From Paulinella micropora (Eukaryota > Cercozoa > Imbricatea > Euglyphida): 64,000 nt of DNA. A program made the position numbers and the translations under genes. Numbering within the stretch: position 1 is the first letter of the stretch; every line of letters begins with the position of its first letter. The DNA lies in contig BJOX01000168.1 of the NCBI GenBank assembly GCA_009731375.1, positions 591,357 to 655,356 of the forward strand. Reading direction: 5' to 3'. The notes under the pieces are model-generated. The model saw nothing but the letters and a program-made list of their open reading frames with translations. It did no database searches and was not told where the DNA came from. Shown here piece after piece: positions 39,525 through 51,418 of this stretch.

Positions 39525-40384
39525 GGAAAGTCTGTAGGCGCAGATAGGTAAATATGCGGCGACCTTTTCTTATATTAATACCCGGGCCTATCATGATACA
39601 CAGTGATGTATAGAAGAGCTATATCTCTTTAAGATGTAGTTATACGAGTCTGTTTTTATCAAGGTATATACTTTTGAGCCGGTTGAAAACGATAATATTA
39701 CGATTCATAACCGGTACTATTTTTTTAAGCTGTATAATATTATCGTTCAACGGTTAGGGGTGACACAGTGACTGGGAATGCCCGTTCTCTTTTCCCTTTT
39801 TGTTGCTTGGCTCTGACAGTCTCCTATATTTTCCGCCATACTGGCCCAAGTCTCTTTGTGGAGGAGGAAGATTAGGTTATTTTCAGATTGCTGTGGAATT
39901 GGAAGGATACATATGTAAATACCCCGGCCCGGGCTTACGGCATTAAATAATATCTTTTGATTACTACTCGGAACCGACAAAAAGTCTTTCGGAGCCAAAT
40001 GGCTGTGCACGCCGTGCACGGCAATTATCATTTTTATGTTCTCTTGACTGTGTTCCCCAAAATTCACCGTAAATGCATAAATTCAACTTGTGATTTTCGG
40101 GAAATCGTGGAAAAAAGGCAATGTGAAGGGGAAAATGGCAATTTCTGTACTTGAAAAGCTTTGATTAAATCGTTTTGGACAGTTTGAAGTCATTCCTGGA
40201 CGAAATCGAAAGCTCAGTAGTAGTTAGTGAAGTCGAAACGTCGTGCAGAGGAGAATCTAACTGATCGGTCAAAAACAGTAAAATGTCAACGATCATAGTG
40301 GTTTTGGCCTGTCGTTTAAAAGTGCTCCGAATCTGACTCAGTAAAAGTAGCACATATTTACCTATCTGCGCCTACAGGCTTTCC
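39525..40384. mobile_element. Putative small inverted-repeat (MITE-like) element
   Basis: A 32-bp sequence (GGAAAG-x-CTGTAGGCGCAGA, then TAGGTAAATATG) at 39525-39556 is repeated in inverted orientation at 40353-40384 with one mismatch. The 860-bp interval has no transposase. It contains an inner inverted repeat (AACGATAATATTA/TAATATTATCGTT, about 39689-39752). I see no clear target duplication, so the exact ends are uncertain. Confidence 0.55.
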
Positions 40385-40864
40385 GACCGGCAGATACCGG
40401 TTTTCTTCGAGTCAACTGCCCACTCTGGACAGCTAGGACGTGACAGGCAGTATAGTAGGATATGACTCTTGAAAGCCTACTGTTCAAGAGTCTTGTTTTA
40501 AAATGACTTATTAATAATATAAATATTGATATTAATATTAATATTTCTCGGTGGCAGTGCTTTTATTATTATAATATTTTTGTACTATTAATACTATCGG
40601 TATTAATATTAATATTAATATTAATAATATTCATTAGTTTGTTTCAACTTTTGATTTTTTTTGCGGATGGTTCGGTCCAGGTGTTGAGTGCGGACGATCC
40701 TGACCCGGCTCGCCGCCTGATTGCCAAAAATTTCATATTATTAATAATATCAACGCTTCGCGTGTTTCGCCGCCTACAGGTGGGCGAGGTGTGTGTGTGT
40801 GTGTTTTTCAAGTTATTACTGTTATTATTGTTGTTATTATTATTATCATTATAATTATTATTAC

Positions 40865-40956
<92 letters not shown>

Positions 40957-41221
40957 TTGGGGGGCACCAATACATGGTTGGGTGCCACCGCCACACGGCG
41001 GGGTTGGGGCTGTTGGCAGCTTGTTATGAGGGGTACATAATCAGTGCTCCACTGATTCATGAGACGGGACCTTCTACTGAGAGAAGCTCTCTCACCACGC
41101 TCACGGCTCTTGGCTCGGGGTGGCCTCTGGTATCACTCGGGGTGAGTGCGGGGGGTGGGGGTATCTGAGGGAGGGGGTTGGGCTCAGTGGGTCACTGGAC
41201 AGGTTGGTTAACTAAACTACT
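40385..41221. repeat. AT-rich spacer and ATT microsatellite
   Basis: 40385-40640 is AT-rich with TTAATATTAATATTAA runs. 40805-40957 is an ATT trinucleotide array. The remainder is GC-richer unique sequence with no recognised gene. Confidence 0.7.
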
Positions 41222-42708
41222 GTTGGTATGAGTGGGTACAAAGGCGAGAGGCCCCACACATTTCCACAAGCCTTGAAATCACTCAACTGCCACAGTAGCG
41301 ACTGCCTGGACGCGGGGCTCCTGACTCACCCTCTCTCCCAGAACCCCTCGTGCTCACTTTGCGGATGCCATGGGGATGCTCTGGCGGAGGGTCGGGACGT
41401 GTTGGGTGCATGTGACCGGGCCTGTCACTTAGTGTTCTCGGTAGATGACTCTTTTGTAGCTTCTATCGGACGCAGGGTGGCTTGCCACGACCCCTCAATG
41501 ATGCATAGTACGTCACGTCTCTGGCCTGGTTACGGGGGCGGGTAACTGAGGCGGGTTCCTGAAGGCTGGTTATGGAAGCTATGTTATTGTTGTTGGGTTC
41601 CTGGCTATGTTATTGTTGTTGGGTTCCTGGCTGCTATGTTATTGTTGTTGGGTTCCTGGCGGCGTACATGTTTATGCTTTTTTAAGGGTTGAGCTTTAAA
41701 TAACCCCACTCGGGTCTTCTTTNNNNNNNNNNNNNNNNNNNNNNNNNNNNNNNNNNNNNNNNNNNNNNNNNNNNNNNNNNNNNNNNNNNNNNNNNNNNNN
41801 NNNNNNNNNNNNNNNNNNNNNNNNNNNNNNNNNNNNNNNNNNNNNNNNNNNNNNNNNNNNNNNNNNNNNNNNNNNNNNNNNNNNNNNNNNNNNNNNNNNN
41901 NNNNNNNNNNNNNNNNNNNNNNNNNNNNNNNNNNNNNNNNNNNNNNNNNNNNNNNNNNNNNNNNNNNNNNNNNNNNNNNNNNNNNNNNNNNNNNNNNNNN
42001 NNNNNNNNNNNNNNNNNNNNNNNNNNNNNNNNNNNNNNNNNNNNNNNNNNNNNNNNNNNNNNNNNNNNNNNNNNNNNNNNNNNNNNNNNNNNNNNNNNNN
42101 NNNNNNNNNNNNNNNNNNNNNNNNNNNNNNNNNNNNNNNNNNNNNNNNNNNNNNNNNNNNNNNNNNNNNNNNNNNNNNNNNNNNNNNNNNNNNNNNNNNN
42201 NNNNNNNNNNNNNNNNNNNNNNNNNNNNNNNNNNNNNNNNNNNNNNNNNNNNNNNNNNNNNNNNNNNNNNNNNNNNNNNNNNNNNNNNNNNNNNNNNNNN
42301 NNNNNNNNNNNNNNNNNNACCACAAGCCTTGAAACGACTAAATGACCAAAGTAACGACGGACCGGAGCGGGGCTCCTAATTCACCCTCTCTCTCAGCACT
42401 CTTTGTGCTCATCCTGCGGATGCCATGGTGTTGCTCTGGCGGAGGGTTATGGGGTGGTGGGTACACGTGCACGGGCCTGTCACTCTGTGCTCTCGGTAGA
42501 TGACTCACTTGCAGCGTTTATCGGACGCAGGGTGGTTTGCCACGACACCTACCTCGATGATGCACAGCGGGTCCTGCCTCGTGCCTGGTTACGGATGCAG
42601 GTGAGTGTTTGTGTGTATTCCTATACATACGTACACGTATGCTTTTTAAGGGTTGAGCTTTAAATAACCCCACCTGGGTCCTCATTTATCGATTTTACAA
42701 CTCGATCA
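41222..42708 (+). repeat. Duplicated 5' region of the LINE (two monomers, gap between)
   Basis: 41270-41722 and 42319-42690 share the same order of segments: CCACAAGCCTTGAAA, GCGGGGCTCCT, TGCGGATGCCATGG, CTCGGTAGATGACTC, ATCGGACGCAGGGTGG and finally TTGAGCTTTAAATAACCCCA just before the LINE frame. Head-to-tail promoter monomers in front of a LINE frame are the simplest reading. The first copy also holds a 26-29-bp tandem repeat (TATGTTATTGTTGTTGGGTT, three times, about 41578-41660). A 596-base gap (41723-42318) separates the copies. Confidence 0.7.
41723..42318. other. Assembly gap in LINE 5' region
   Basis: 596 unknown bases, probably further monomer sequence. Confidence 0.99.
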
Positions 42709-45700
42709 ATGCGGCACCGGGGTCCCATACCACTTATGTCAGGTTCTTATGCGACGAGCGCAGCCGCTAGTGCTGGCCCTATGGGTCAAGGCGGTAATCC
42801 TTCAGGTTTAGACGTTCCCCGTGGGAGTGCGCCTGCGGGTGGCGATGGCTACTCGGCCGGGGTGGGGTGGTCGAGTGCTCGCGTACCTGACGGGCAACCT
42901 GAATCACGTAGAGCCAGCAATCCTGCTGCATCTCGATCACCCTCCCCAACCTCGGAAGAGAAGTCACGTCCGGAAAGGTCTGGTCACGGCGTGTGGCAAG
43001 CGGTACCGCCACCGAGGAGGTGGCGGAGGAAGGTACGAAATGAGCTGGATAAGAGATGTTGCATAGTATGGGGGCTATCGCATGTCTCTCAGACAGTGGT
43101 CATGGCGCGAGAGCTCCGAATTCTCGGTCTCGGGGAAGTCGAGGTGGAATTCGCGGGCAGAGGTAGTGGGCGACATTTGCGGATTAAATGTGCGTCTTGT
43201 GAGGAGGCGGAGAAGATGGTGCGGCTGCTGCGGGAGCGTAAGTTCTTCACGGGAAAGGTTCACGTTGCGACGGGTAGGACTTTCCGGGAAAGAGAGAAGC
43301 AGCGGGCTGCACGGGGGGGTGCCCAGTATGTAGAGATGCAGAGGGAGCTTCGCAAGCAGGGATTTGGCTACTGGGTGCTCGACGTGGAAGTCGACGAGCC
43401 CCAGGGCGAAGCCTCAAGCGGTGAATCTCCCTTGGCGGAGTGGGGCAGAATGCGGGAGCTGGAGGAGCTGGGGCGGAGGGTGCAGGATGGGCCGTGGAGG
43501 GTGGCGGAGGGCTCCAGGCGGGCTCAACCGAAGCGCAGGCATCGGCACCAGCTTCGTTCTTCCCAATTTGTGAAAGGCTTCCCACTGAGGGTGGCCTCAC
43601 ATAATTGGCAAGGCAAAGTGGGTGCGGATAGCCCAGGCTTTGGGGAATGGCCGGAGCACTGCAAGGAGCGAAGCTGGGTGATCGTCGGAGTCCAGGAGCA
43701 CAACCTATCGTCGCAGAAGGTGGAGAAGCTCAAAGTCGACGGCTTCGCAGTCCTCGGCAAAGCGGCTGCAACTGGTGCGGGCTCGCGTCTCTTGGGGGGA
43801 GTCTTGACGTTGGTGGCCAACTATCTGGCACCGTGCGCTACCATTGTACAGGCGCCTGTTCCACACCCACAGCAATTGTGGGTGAGGCTGTCGTCTGGGA
43901 GCGCGACGGCGTCGGATGTGTTCGTCGGCAACGGCTACTTCCCCCAAGAAAATCAACGAGAGGAATCTATTGCAGCCTATGAGGCGTGGCAGGCGGCCGT
44001 CTCCTACTTCGCCACCAAAGGTCATGTGGTTACGGTTGGTGATGCTAATGCTAAGCTGGGGCCCGCCAGAATAGCGCGGGAGGAGGGAGTGGTGGGCCTC
44101 TTTGGCGAGATAGATGGGAGGGGTAGAGGGGTTAGGAGTGAGAATGGTGAGTTGCTGGCTGCGATGCTTGTTGCCACGGGGTTGCGCAATCTCAGTGGGT
44201 TTTCGCAACCACGGGGGGACAAATATTGGTGGTCTAGGCAGGAAAATGTAGGTGGACGAAGGCATCTACTGGATTACATCTGCGTCTCTTCCGAGCTGGC
44301 GGAGGAGGCAAGCTTCGGCGTCGACGAGGTAGACCTTGATACCGACCACAAAGCTGTGTGGGCGGAACTGGTCTGGGGGGGACAGCCACCCCCCAAAAAG
44401 CAGGTAAAGAGGTACAAAGCATTCAAGGCAGAGCGCTTGACAGGCAGGGTAGTTGAAGGTAAGGACAGTGAGCTGTCTGAGCTTAGGTTGAAGTACGACG
44501 AGACCTTTGCAGCTGGTATATCGGGGCTGTTGCCAGATGGCCTCCCAGATCTATCAGCAGTGGAGGACCCGGATGAGCTTCAGCAGGAGGTAGATAGGGT
44601 CGCTAGCTTAGTGGTCCGAGCTTTCACGGGCGCAGCCGCGAAGGTCTTGGGAGTTCGGGTGATTAGGCCAGGGTTTACTAATGCATGGTTTGATGAGGGT
44701 CTTAGGGAAGCGATTGCGCGACGGAGAGAGGCATACGGCCTCTGGCGAAGGAATGAGGCCAACCGAGAGGCCTGGCAAAGATATAAAGAAGCGAGGAAGG
44801 CGGTCAGAAGGTTATGCAAGGAGAAGAAGGAGCAAGCGTGGAAGCGGGTCCAGAATGACACCGCTGCCAACTTCAGGAGCGCTACCATGGCCACGTACTG
44901 GAAGCTGTCAAAGCGTTTGGGCGGGGTTGGGCGGTCCAAAGCTTCTGCTCCTGTTCGGAAGCCCGATGGCACTCTGGCATGCACACTCTGGGAAAAACTA
45001 CAAGAATGGGAAGAATACCGCCGACGTATGGTGGTCCCCAAAGAAAACCAGTTTTTGGAGGATGCATGTGTAGAGGAAGTCGGTTCTGATGAGGAAGCAG
45101 CGCGGATTGAGCCCGAGCGGAAGGCCCGCGAAACCTTCCAGTATAACGACAACCTGCGCGACCAATTCGAGGCCATGGCGCAAGCCGAGGAGATCCGGAC
45201 TGAGACGGGCCCGCTGGACTATGATTACACCGAGAAGGAAGTGGAGCTCTGCCAGGAAAATCTCCAGAATCACAAAGCGTGCTCACCGGATAAGATCAAG
45301 AACGAGATGCTCAAGTACGGAGGCACGCGGATTGTGAGCTTTCTGGTGCGCTTCTTCAACTGGTTGAAATCGTGCGAATACACCCCCAGCGACTGGGGCA
45401 AAGCGATTATCGTCAACATCCCAAAAGGAGGCGACCCAACCGATCCGGAAAATTGGAGAGACATCGCGATTCTGAGCTGTCTGGGTAAGATGTATCTGTC
45501 CCTTATGGCGGCGAGGCTTACGGCTTTCATCGATCAGCCGGGCAGGCTTCGCCCAGAGCAGGGTGGGTTCCGGCCAAAACGTAGTACGGGGGACCAGATT
45601 TTTGTCCTTAAGGAGCGTCTGCGCCTTAGACAACAAGCTGGCCTCCGTTCTTTCGTTTTGTTCGTGGATCTGAGAAAGGCATTCCCTACGGTTTGGCGGG

Positions 45701-47238
45701 CCGGGTTGTTTCAGAGGCTAACCCAGATGGGGGTACAGGGCAAGTTCTATCGCATTCTGCGGCGTTTTTACCGAAGAACGTCATCGCGAGTGCTAGTCGA
45801 TGGCGAACTCACTGGTGAAGTGCTGGAAGAGATGGGAGTTCAGCAAGGGTCGCCGTTGTCACCGTCGCTGTTCAACGTCTTCATGGATGAGCTAACGGTC
45901 CGAATCGCGAAAGAGTTGGAGATCGAGGACCTCAACCGCATCGAAGACATACGGACCCTGCTTTACGCCGACGACGTTGCGGTAATTGCGCATAGTGTCA
46001 CGGAGCTTCAACAGATTGTAAATGTCGTGGCGACATTCGTGGAGGACTATCGGCTTGAAATCAACCTGAAACCGGGCAAGACGGAAGTCATGCCGATATA
46101 CGGGCACGCCAAGTCAAAAAAGTCGCCCCCATGCGTGAGGTTCCGGGGCAAGGTTCTCAACGTCACCGACCACTACAAATACCTGGGAGTTCTGCTCACG
46201 GACACCCTCTCCGATAAACCGCAAGCGAAGCGGGCGGCGGAAATCACTGTAGCGGGAACGGCTGCCTGCTACCCCCTCTGGATTGCCCATGAAGTTCCAG
46301 CGCGTCTTCGGCTGATGAATTGGCAGCAAATGGTTGGCGCAAAGTTGCTTTACGCATCGGCTTTTTGGGATCTGCCGGGCGCCAACAAGCTGAGTAAGCT
46401 GGAGGGCGCGTTGGTAGCGCCCCTGCGGGTCATCTTGGGTGTTGGTACGCGCACAAGCGGCTGCATCACCAGGGGTTTAGGCCGCACGCCGAGTTTTAGC
46501 ATCCTTGCCAAGGCGGCCCGGCTTCGGTTCCTAGGGCGCATCGAGTTACTGGGCAACACAGCGCTAACACGCAGGCTTTACAACACGGGTCGGTGCAAAT
46601 GGAAGGAAGATACGGAAAATTTGATCTTAGCAGATCACAGGCTGCGGGAGGGCTTGGATGCGCTCAAGCGGGTCGTGAACGAAGATGGCACGGTAGATGA
46701 TAAGGACTGGCGGGCCGCTCTGGCGAACTGGAACGAGGTGGTAAAGCAATGGTCTGTCCGGCAGGAAGTAGCTGGCTGGGAGCGGCAGGCTAAGCCCTCT
46801 GATGGGCTTAGGGTGCTGCTTAGCCAGATGTCTTCCCGCTCTGCTTTCCCACGTTGGCGGGCGCTGGAGGGGGGAAGTCACAACCTTATCAGAAGGCGAT
46901 TGTTGAGCTGCAACAATCGCCTTCGCCTCTACCGATCCAAATTTGGCTCATGCTCGCCGGACTGCTCAAGCTGTTTCGCCTTGTGTGGCACTGAGGTTAA
47001 CGAGTCGTTACGTCACTTCCTGCTATATTGCCCAACGTTTGCGAGCTCTCGTGATGCACTGTTTAAGTTTATCGATGAGGCGCAAGCCCGGCAGCCCCTC
47101 ATGCTGAATCGGGGAGGGCTTTATCACAGGGATCTGCGGGAGGCGGAGGAGATGAGGCTCTTCAAAGAGGAACGGCTGAAGGGGGAGGTTGAAAAGATGG
47201 CGGCGATGGTCGGCGTTTTGTTTATCCCTGTCCCATAA
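42709..47238 (+). CDS. LINE polyprotein: APE endonuclease, reverse transcriptase, zinc motif
   Basis: 1509 aa. Residues 1-290 are a Gly/Ser/Pro-rich then basic N-terminal domain, containing CCIVWGLSHVSQ and a conserved-looking FGYWVLDVEV segment. The APE-type endonuclease spans about 294-556: SHNWQGK, VGVQEHN (E330), VGDANAKLG (D445, N447) and LDTDHKAV (D546, H547). The RT spans about 830-1140: INVNIPKG-like IVNIPKGGDP, QGGFRPKRST, FVDLRKAF (D987), MGVQQGSPLSPSLFN and LLYADDVAVIA (D1088, D1089). The C-terminal region ends with a CCHC-like zinc motif (C1422, C1426, H1436, C1441). It nicks target DNA and primes reverse transcription there. Frames and catalytic residues are intact until TAA at 47236. 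The same frame continues open beyond it. Confidence 0.95.
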   Translation: MRHRGPIPLMSGSYATSAAASAGPMGQGGNPSGLDVPRGSAPAGGDGYSAGVGWSSARVPDGQPESRRASNPAASRSPSPTSEEKSRPERSGHGVWQAVPPPRRWRRKVRNELDKRCCIVWGLSHVSQTVVMARELRILGLGEVEVEFAGRGSGRHLRIKCASCEEAEKMVRLLRERKFFTGKVHVATGRTFREREKQRAARGGAQYVEMQRELRKQGFGYWVLDVEVDEPQGEASSGESPLAEWGRMRELEELGRRVQDGPWRVAEGSRRAQPKRRHRHQLRSSQFVKGFPLRVASHNWQGKVGADSPGFGEWPEHCKERSWVIVGVQEHNLSSQKVEKLKVDGFAVLGKAAATGAGSRLLGGVLTLVANYLAPCATIVQAPVPHPQQLWVRLSSGSATASDVFVGNGYFPQENQREESIAAYEAWQAAVSYFATKGHVVTVGDANAKLGPARIAREEGVVGLFGEIDGRGRGVRSENGELLAAMLVATGLRNLSGFSQPRGDKYWWSRQENVGGRRHLLDYICVSSELAEEASFGVDEVDLDTDHKAVWAELVWGGQPPPKKQVKRYKAFKAERLTGRVVEGKDSELSELRLKYDETFAAGISGLLPDGLPDLSAVEDPDELQQEVDRVASLVVRAFTGAAAKVLGVRVIRPGFTNAWFDEGLREAIARRREAYGLWRRNEANREAWQRYKEARKAVRRLCKEKKEQAWKRVQNDTAANFRSATMATYWKLSKRLGGVGRSKASAPVRKPDGTLACTLWEKLQEWEEYRRRMVVPKENQFLEDACVEEVGSDEEAARIEPERKARETFQYNDNLRDQFEAMAQAEEIRTETGPLDYDYTEKEVELCQENLQNHKACSPDKIKNEMLKYGGTRIVSFLVRFFNWLKSCEYTPSDWGKAIIVNIPKGGDPTDPENWRDIAILSCLGKMYLSLMAARLTAFIDQPGRLRPEQGGFRPKRSTGDQIFVLKERLRLRQQAGLRSFVLFVDLRKAFPTVWRAGLFQRLTQMGVQGKFYRILRRFYRRTSSRVLVDGELTGEVLEEMGVQQGSPLSPSLFNVFMDELTVRIAKELEIEDLNRIEDIRTLLYADDVAVIAHSVTELQQIVNVVATFVEDYRLEINLKPGKTEVMPIYGHAKSKKSPPCVRFRGKVLNVTDHYKYLGVLLTDTLSDKPQAKRAAEITVAGTAACYPLWIAHEVPARLRLMNWQQMVGAKLLYASAFWDLPGANKLSKLEGALVAPLRVILGVGTRTSGCITRGLGRTPSFSILAKAARLRFLGRIELLGNTALTRRLYNTGRCKWKEDTENLILADHRLREGLDALKRVVNEDGTVDDKDWRAALANWNEVVKQWSVRQEVAGWERQAKPSDGLRVLLSQMSSRSAFPRWRALEGGSHNLIRRRLLSCNNRLRLYRSKFGSCSPDCSSCFALCGTEVNESLRHFLLYCPTFASSRDALFKFIDEAQARQPLMLNRGGLYHRDLREAEEMRLFKEERLKGEVEKMAAMVGVLFIPVP

Positions 47239-47625
47239 GAGGTGGAGGAGGAGTTAGGGAGGTTTGTTGCCACCATCTGGAAGGAGTGGGAGGAGTTGGA
47301 GGCGCAGATCAGGGAGGCAGAGGGGGCGGAGGAGGAGGAGGAGGTGATCGACCTCACGGTCGTCCAGGAGGTGGGTAGAAGGAGGAGGGGAAGGCCTAGT
47401 CAGGTAGAATGTCTGGCTAGATCTGTTGTAGGTGGAGGTCAGCGCAGCGTCGCGGACTTCTTCTCGGCAGATAACTCCTCTCACTCCTTGCACCCACTTG
47501 CACATGCACAGCACGCTCATGTGCACATTGCACCGCCAGTCGAGTCTTTGGAGCGGAGCCGCGTCACCGAACGGCCCCGTGCTACCAATGGAGGCACATG
47601 TCCGACAGGATCAAAGGCCAATTGA
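47239..47625 (+). pseudogene. In-frame LINE tail beyond TAA with SIM-like and PIP-box motifs
   Basis: About 128 codons continue in the LINE frame after the TAA. They begin EVEEELGRFVATIWKEWEE and contain an acidic run leading to EEEVIDLTVV (47344-47358), the form of a SUMO-interaction motif. A basic RRRRGRP follows, then QRSVADFF (47440-47463), which fits the PCNA-interacting peptide Q-x-x-aliphatic-x-x-F-F. The acidic/basic order and motif retention look like genuine coding sequence, so either the TAA is a recent inactivating change in this copy or the tail is made by readthrough. PIP boxes are known to matter for some LINE RTs, including human L1 ORF2p. The function here is inferred from motifs only. 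Confidence 0.6.
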
Positions 47626-47633
47626 CTGATAAG

Positions 47634-49006
<1,373 letters not shown>

Positions 49007-49008
49007 TG

Positions 49009-49083
49009 GACACCGTGATAGCCCAGTGGTCAAGTTCTACCATCTGGGCCCTGTCGCCAGTTCGATTCCCGTCGGTGCCACCA
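49009..49083 (+). repeat. tRNA-derived SINE head
   Basis: 72 nt with acceptor-like GACACCG/CGGTGCC (one mismatch), A-box-like TAGCCCAGTGG, B-box GTTCGATTCC, then A plus CCA at 49080-49083. The T-arm does not pair well, so it is probably not a functional tRNA. An encoded CCA suggests derivation from a mature tRNA by retroposition. A 37-nt tandem duplication (CCAGTATTTTCATTGAACAT, starting at 49081 and 49118) follows, and a gap begins at 49168. Confidence 0.6.
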
Positions 49084-49167
49084 GTATTTTCATTGAACAT
49101 ACCGGTCTATTTCTGGACCAGTATTTTCATTGAACATACCGGCCCGTCTGGAAGTGTTGGAACTGCC

Positions 49168-49692
49168 NNNNNNNNNNNNNNNNNNNNNNNNNNNNNNNNN
49201 NNNNNNNNNNNNNNNNNNNNNNNNNNNNNNNNNNNNNNNNNNNNNNNNNNNNNNNNNNNNNNNNNNNNNNNNNNNNNNNNNNNNNNNNNNNNNNNNNNNN
49301 NNNNNNNNNNNNNNNNNNNNNNNNNNNNNNNNNNNNNNNNNNNNNNNNNNNNNNNNNNNNNNNNNNNNNNNNNNNNNNNNNNNNNNNNNNNNNNNNNNNN
49401 NNNNNNNNNNNNNNNNNNNNNNNNNNNNNNNNNNNNNNNNNNNNNNNNNNNNNNNNNNNNNNNNNNNNNNNNNNNNNNNNNNNNNNNNNNNNNNNNNNNN
49501 NNNNNNNNNNNNNNNNNNNNNNNNNNNNNNNNNNNNNNNNNNNNNNNNNNNNNNNNNNNNNNNNNNNNNNNNNNNNNNNNNNNNNNNNNNNNNNNNNNNN
49601 NNNNNNNNNNNNNNNNNNNNNNNNNNNNNNNNNNNNNNNNNNNNNNNNNNNNNNNNNNNNNNNNNNNNNNNNNNNNNNNNNNNNNNNNNNNN
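49168..49692. other. Assembly gap followed by poly-G
   Basis: 525 unknown bases, then a G-only tract to about 49757, typical of a sequencing-limited repeat. Confidence 0.97.
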
Positions 49693-49757
<65 letters not shown>

Positions 49758-49758
<1 letters not shown>

Positions 49759-50235
49759 GGCGGGCGGGGAAATTTGTACAGAAAAAAACAAAAAAACTGT
49801 TTTCTGATTTCTGATTTCTGATTCCACTGCGACGTGTTTCACTTATAAACAACCTTGATTATAGTCCAGGCAAGACAACTAAAACTTAATGCTAATGTAT
49901 TGAATCAACCGTGGTGATAACTGAGAAATCACTAGAAGATGTACGTGTAGACAAGAATATAAGAAACTAAATGAGAAATCAGAACATGAGTACTAACATG
50001 TAGAAAAGAATATCAGATCGGACCTATTACTATATTGAATATGGTGTAAATATGAGCATATATTAGCTGTGAGCAGATATGTGTTCAGCTGTTTTTTGAA
50101 AGAGGAAATAGCGTTAGTGTTCTTAGGATGGTTCTCTCTCCCATTGTGCTTCTGATTTCGCTTCTGATTTCTCTTTCAAACGTATTTATTTCTCTTTGCA
50201 ACAGTACTATTATGTGTGTCAGTCTGTGTGTAAAT
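49758..50235. other. Unique spacer
   Basis: AT-rich, no recognisable gene. Confidence 0.5.
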
Positions 50236-50556
50236 ATATTTTTACCTATGTAAGTATGGACACACGCACACAAATACCAACACACACACACACACGTACA
50301 TACAGACTCATGCCCACACCAACACACACACACACACACACACACTCATGCCCACACCAACACACAAACACACATAATACACACACATACACAGACAATA
50401 TAAATGCATGCATGCACAATACATACATACTGTCACATATATTACATACATGTTACATACATACATATACACAAACACAAACAAACACAACACCAACACA
50501 CACACACACAATCATGCCCACAACACACACTCATGCCCACAACATACACTCATGCC

Positions 50557-50587
<31 letters not shown>

Positions 50588-50640
50588 ACACACACATAAT
50601 ACACACATACACACAATATAAATACACAATATAAATACAT
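50236..50640. repeat. CA-rich microsatellite cluster
   Basis: CA, CATA and ACTCATGCCCACA repeats. The unit CACTCATGCCCACA occurs several times between 50310 and 50560. No gene. Confidence 0.9.
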
Positions 50641-51240
50641 GCATGCACAATGCAAAATACTTGTGACGTCGTGACAAACACAGCCCAAAAAGCATCGCAA
50701 GAATTACCAAGGACCATGTCGCTCCTGAACAATGAAAAAAATAGTATTCCTGAGTCTCCAGCCGAAGGGATTCACGACTCCAAACACTCCCCCTTCACCT
50801 ACCATTTTTTCCACTTTCGTGGAAATCAATGCGAAAATGAAATCATACCGAAAATTTCGGGTATATCGAGAAAGGTAAAATTTGCGTCAGATTCTGAATT
50901 ATTAGTCGCAAGATGCCAGAGCTGAAAAGTTGGGGAGACACGTACCTGTACCTCCATTTTATGCTCGTTTGCTCCCCAGCTAAGTGTACCATAGATAGGA
51001 AGTCTGAATTTGATTGATTACACGGCGTGATATGAACCATGTATATGCTTCGCTTACGGATTACTGTGACAAACTCCACTTTCTCGTGCTTTAGGCGGAG
51101 TCTTGGTCCAAGGGGGGGCTTGGACCGGGCTGGTGCCCCGGCCCAACTCAGTAGATTTATCTTACGCTTTGAGAGCGACGCATAACACCGATTCCTTCGA
51201 ATGGTTTTACACAGGTCAATCTCCTAAGCACTCCTCCTCC
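50641..51240. other. Unique spacer
   Basis: Short frames only. No family recognised. Confidence 0.5.
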
Positions 51241-51253
51241 ACCNNNNNNNNNN

Positions 51254-51376
51254 CTTTTCATCATCATCAGCAGCAGCATCGTCATCATCATCATCATCAT
51301 CATCATCATCGTCAGCAGCAGCAGCAGCAGCGACGACGACGCCGACGCGGACGACGACGACGACGACGACGACGAC

Positions 51377-51418
<42 letters not shown>

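Noticed and set aside
39693-39701. TAATATTAC, identical to the geminivirus/CRESS origin nonamer
   Set aside because: It lies in an AT-rich inverted-repeat stem, not in a loop, and no Rep-like gene is nearby; probably chance.
41228-42663. Two similar small plus-strand frames as a LINE ORF1
   Set aside because: The similarity reflects duplication of the whole 5' block, and the frames lack recognisable ORF1 domains.
50236-50640. CRISPR-like array from repeated CACTCATGCCCACA units
   Set aside because: The units are part of CA microsatellite DNA with irregular spacing and no unique spacers.
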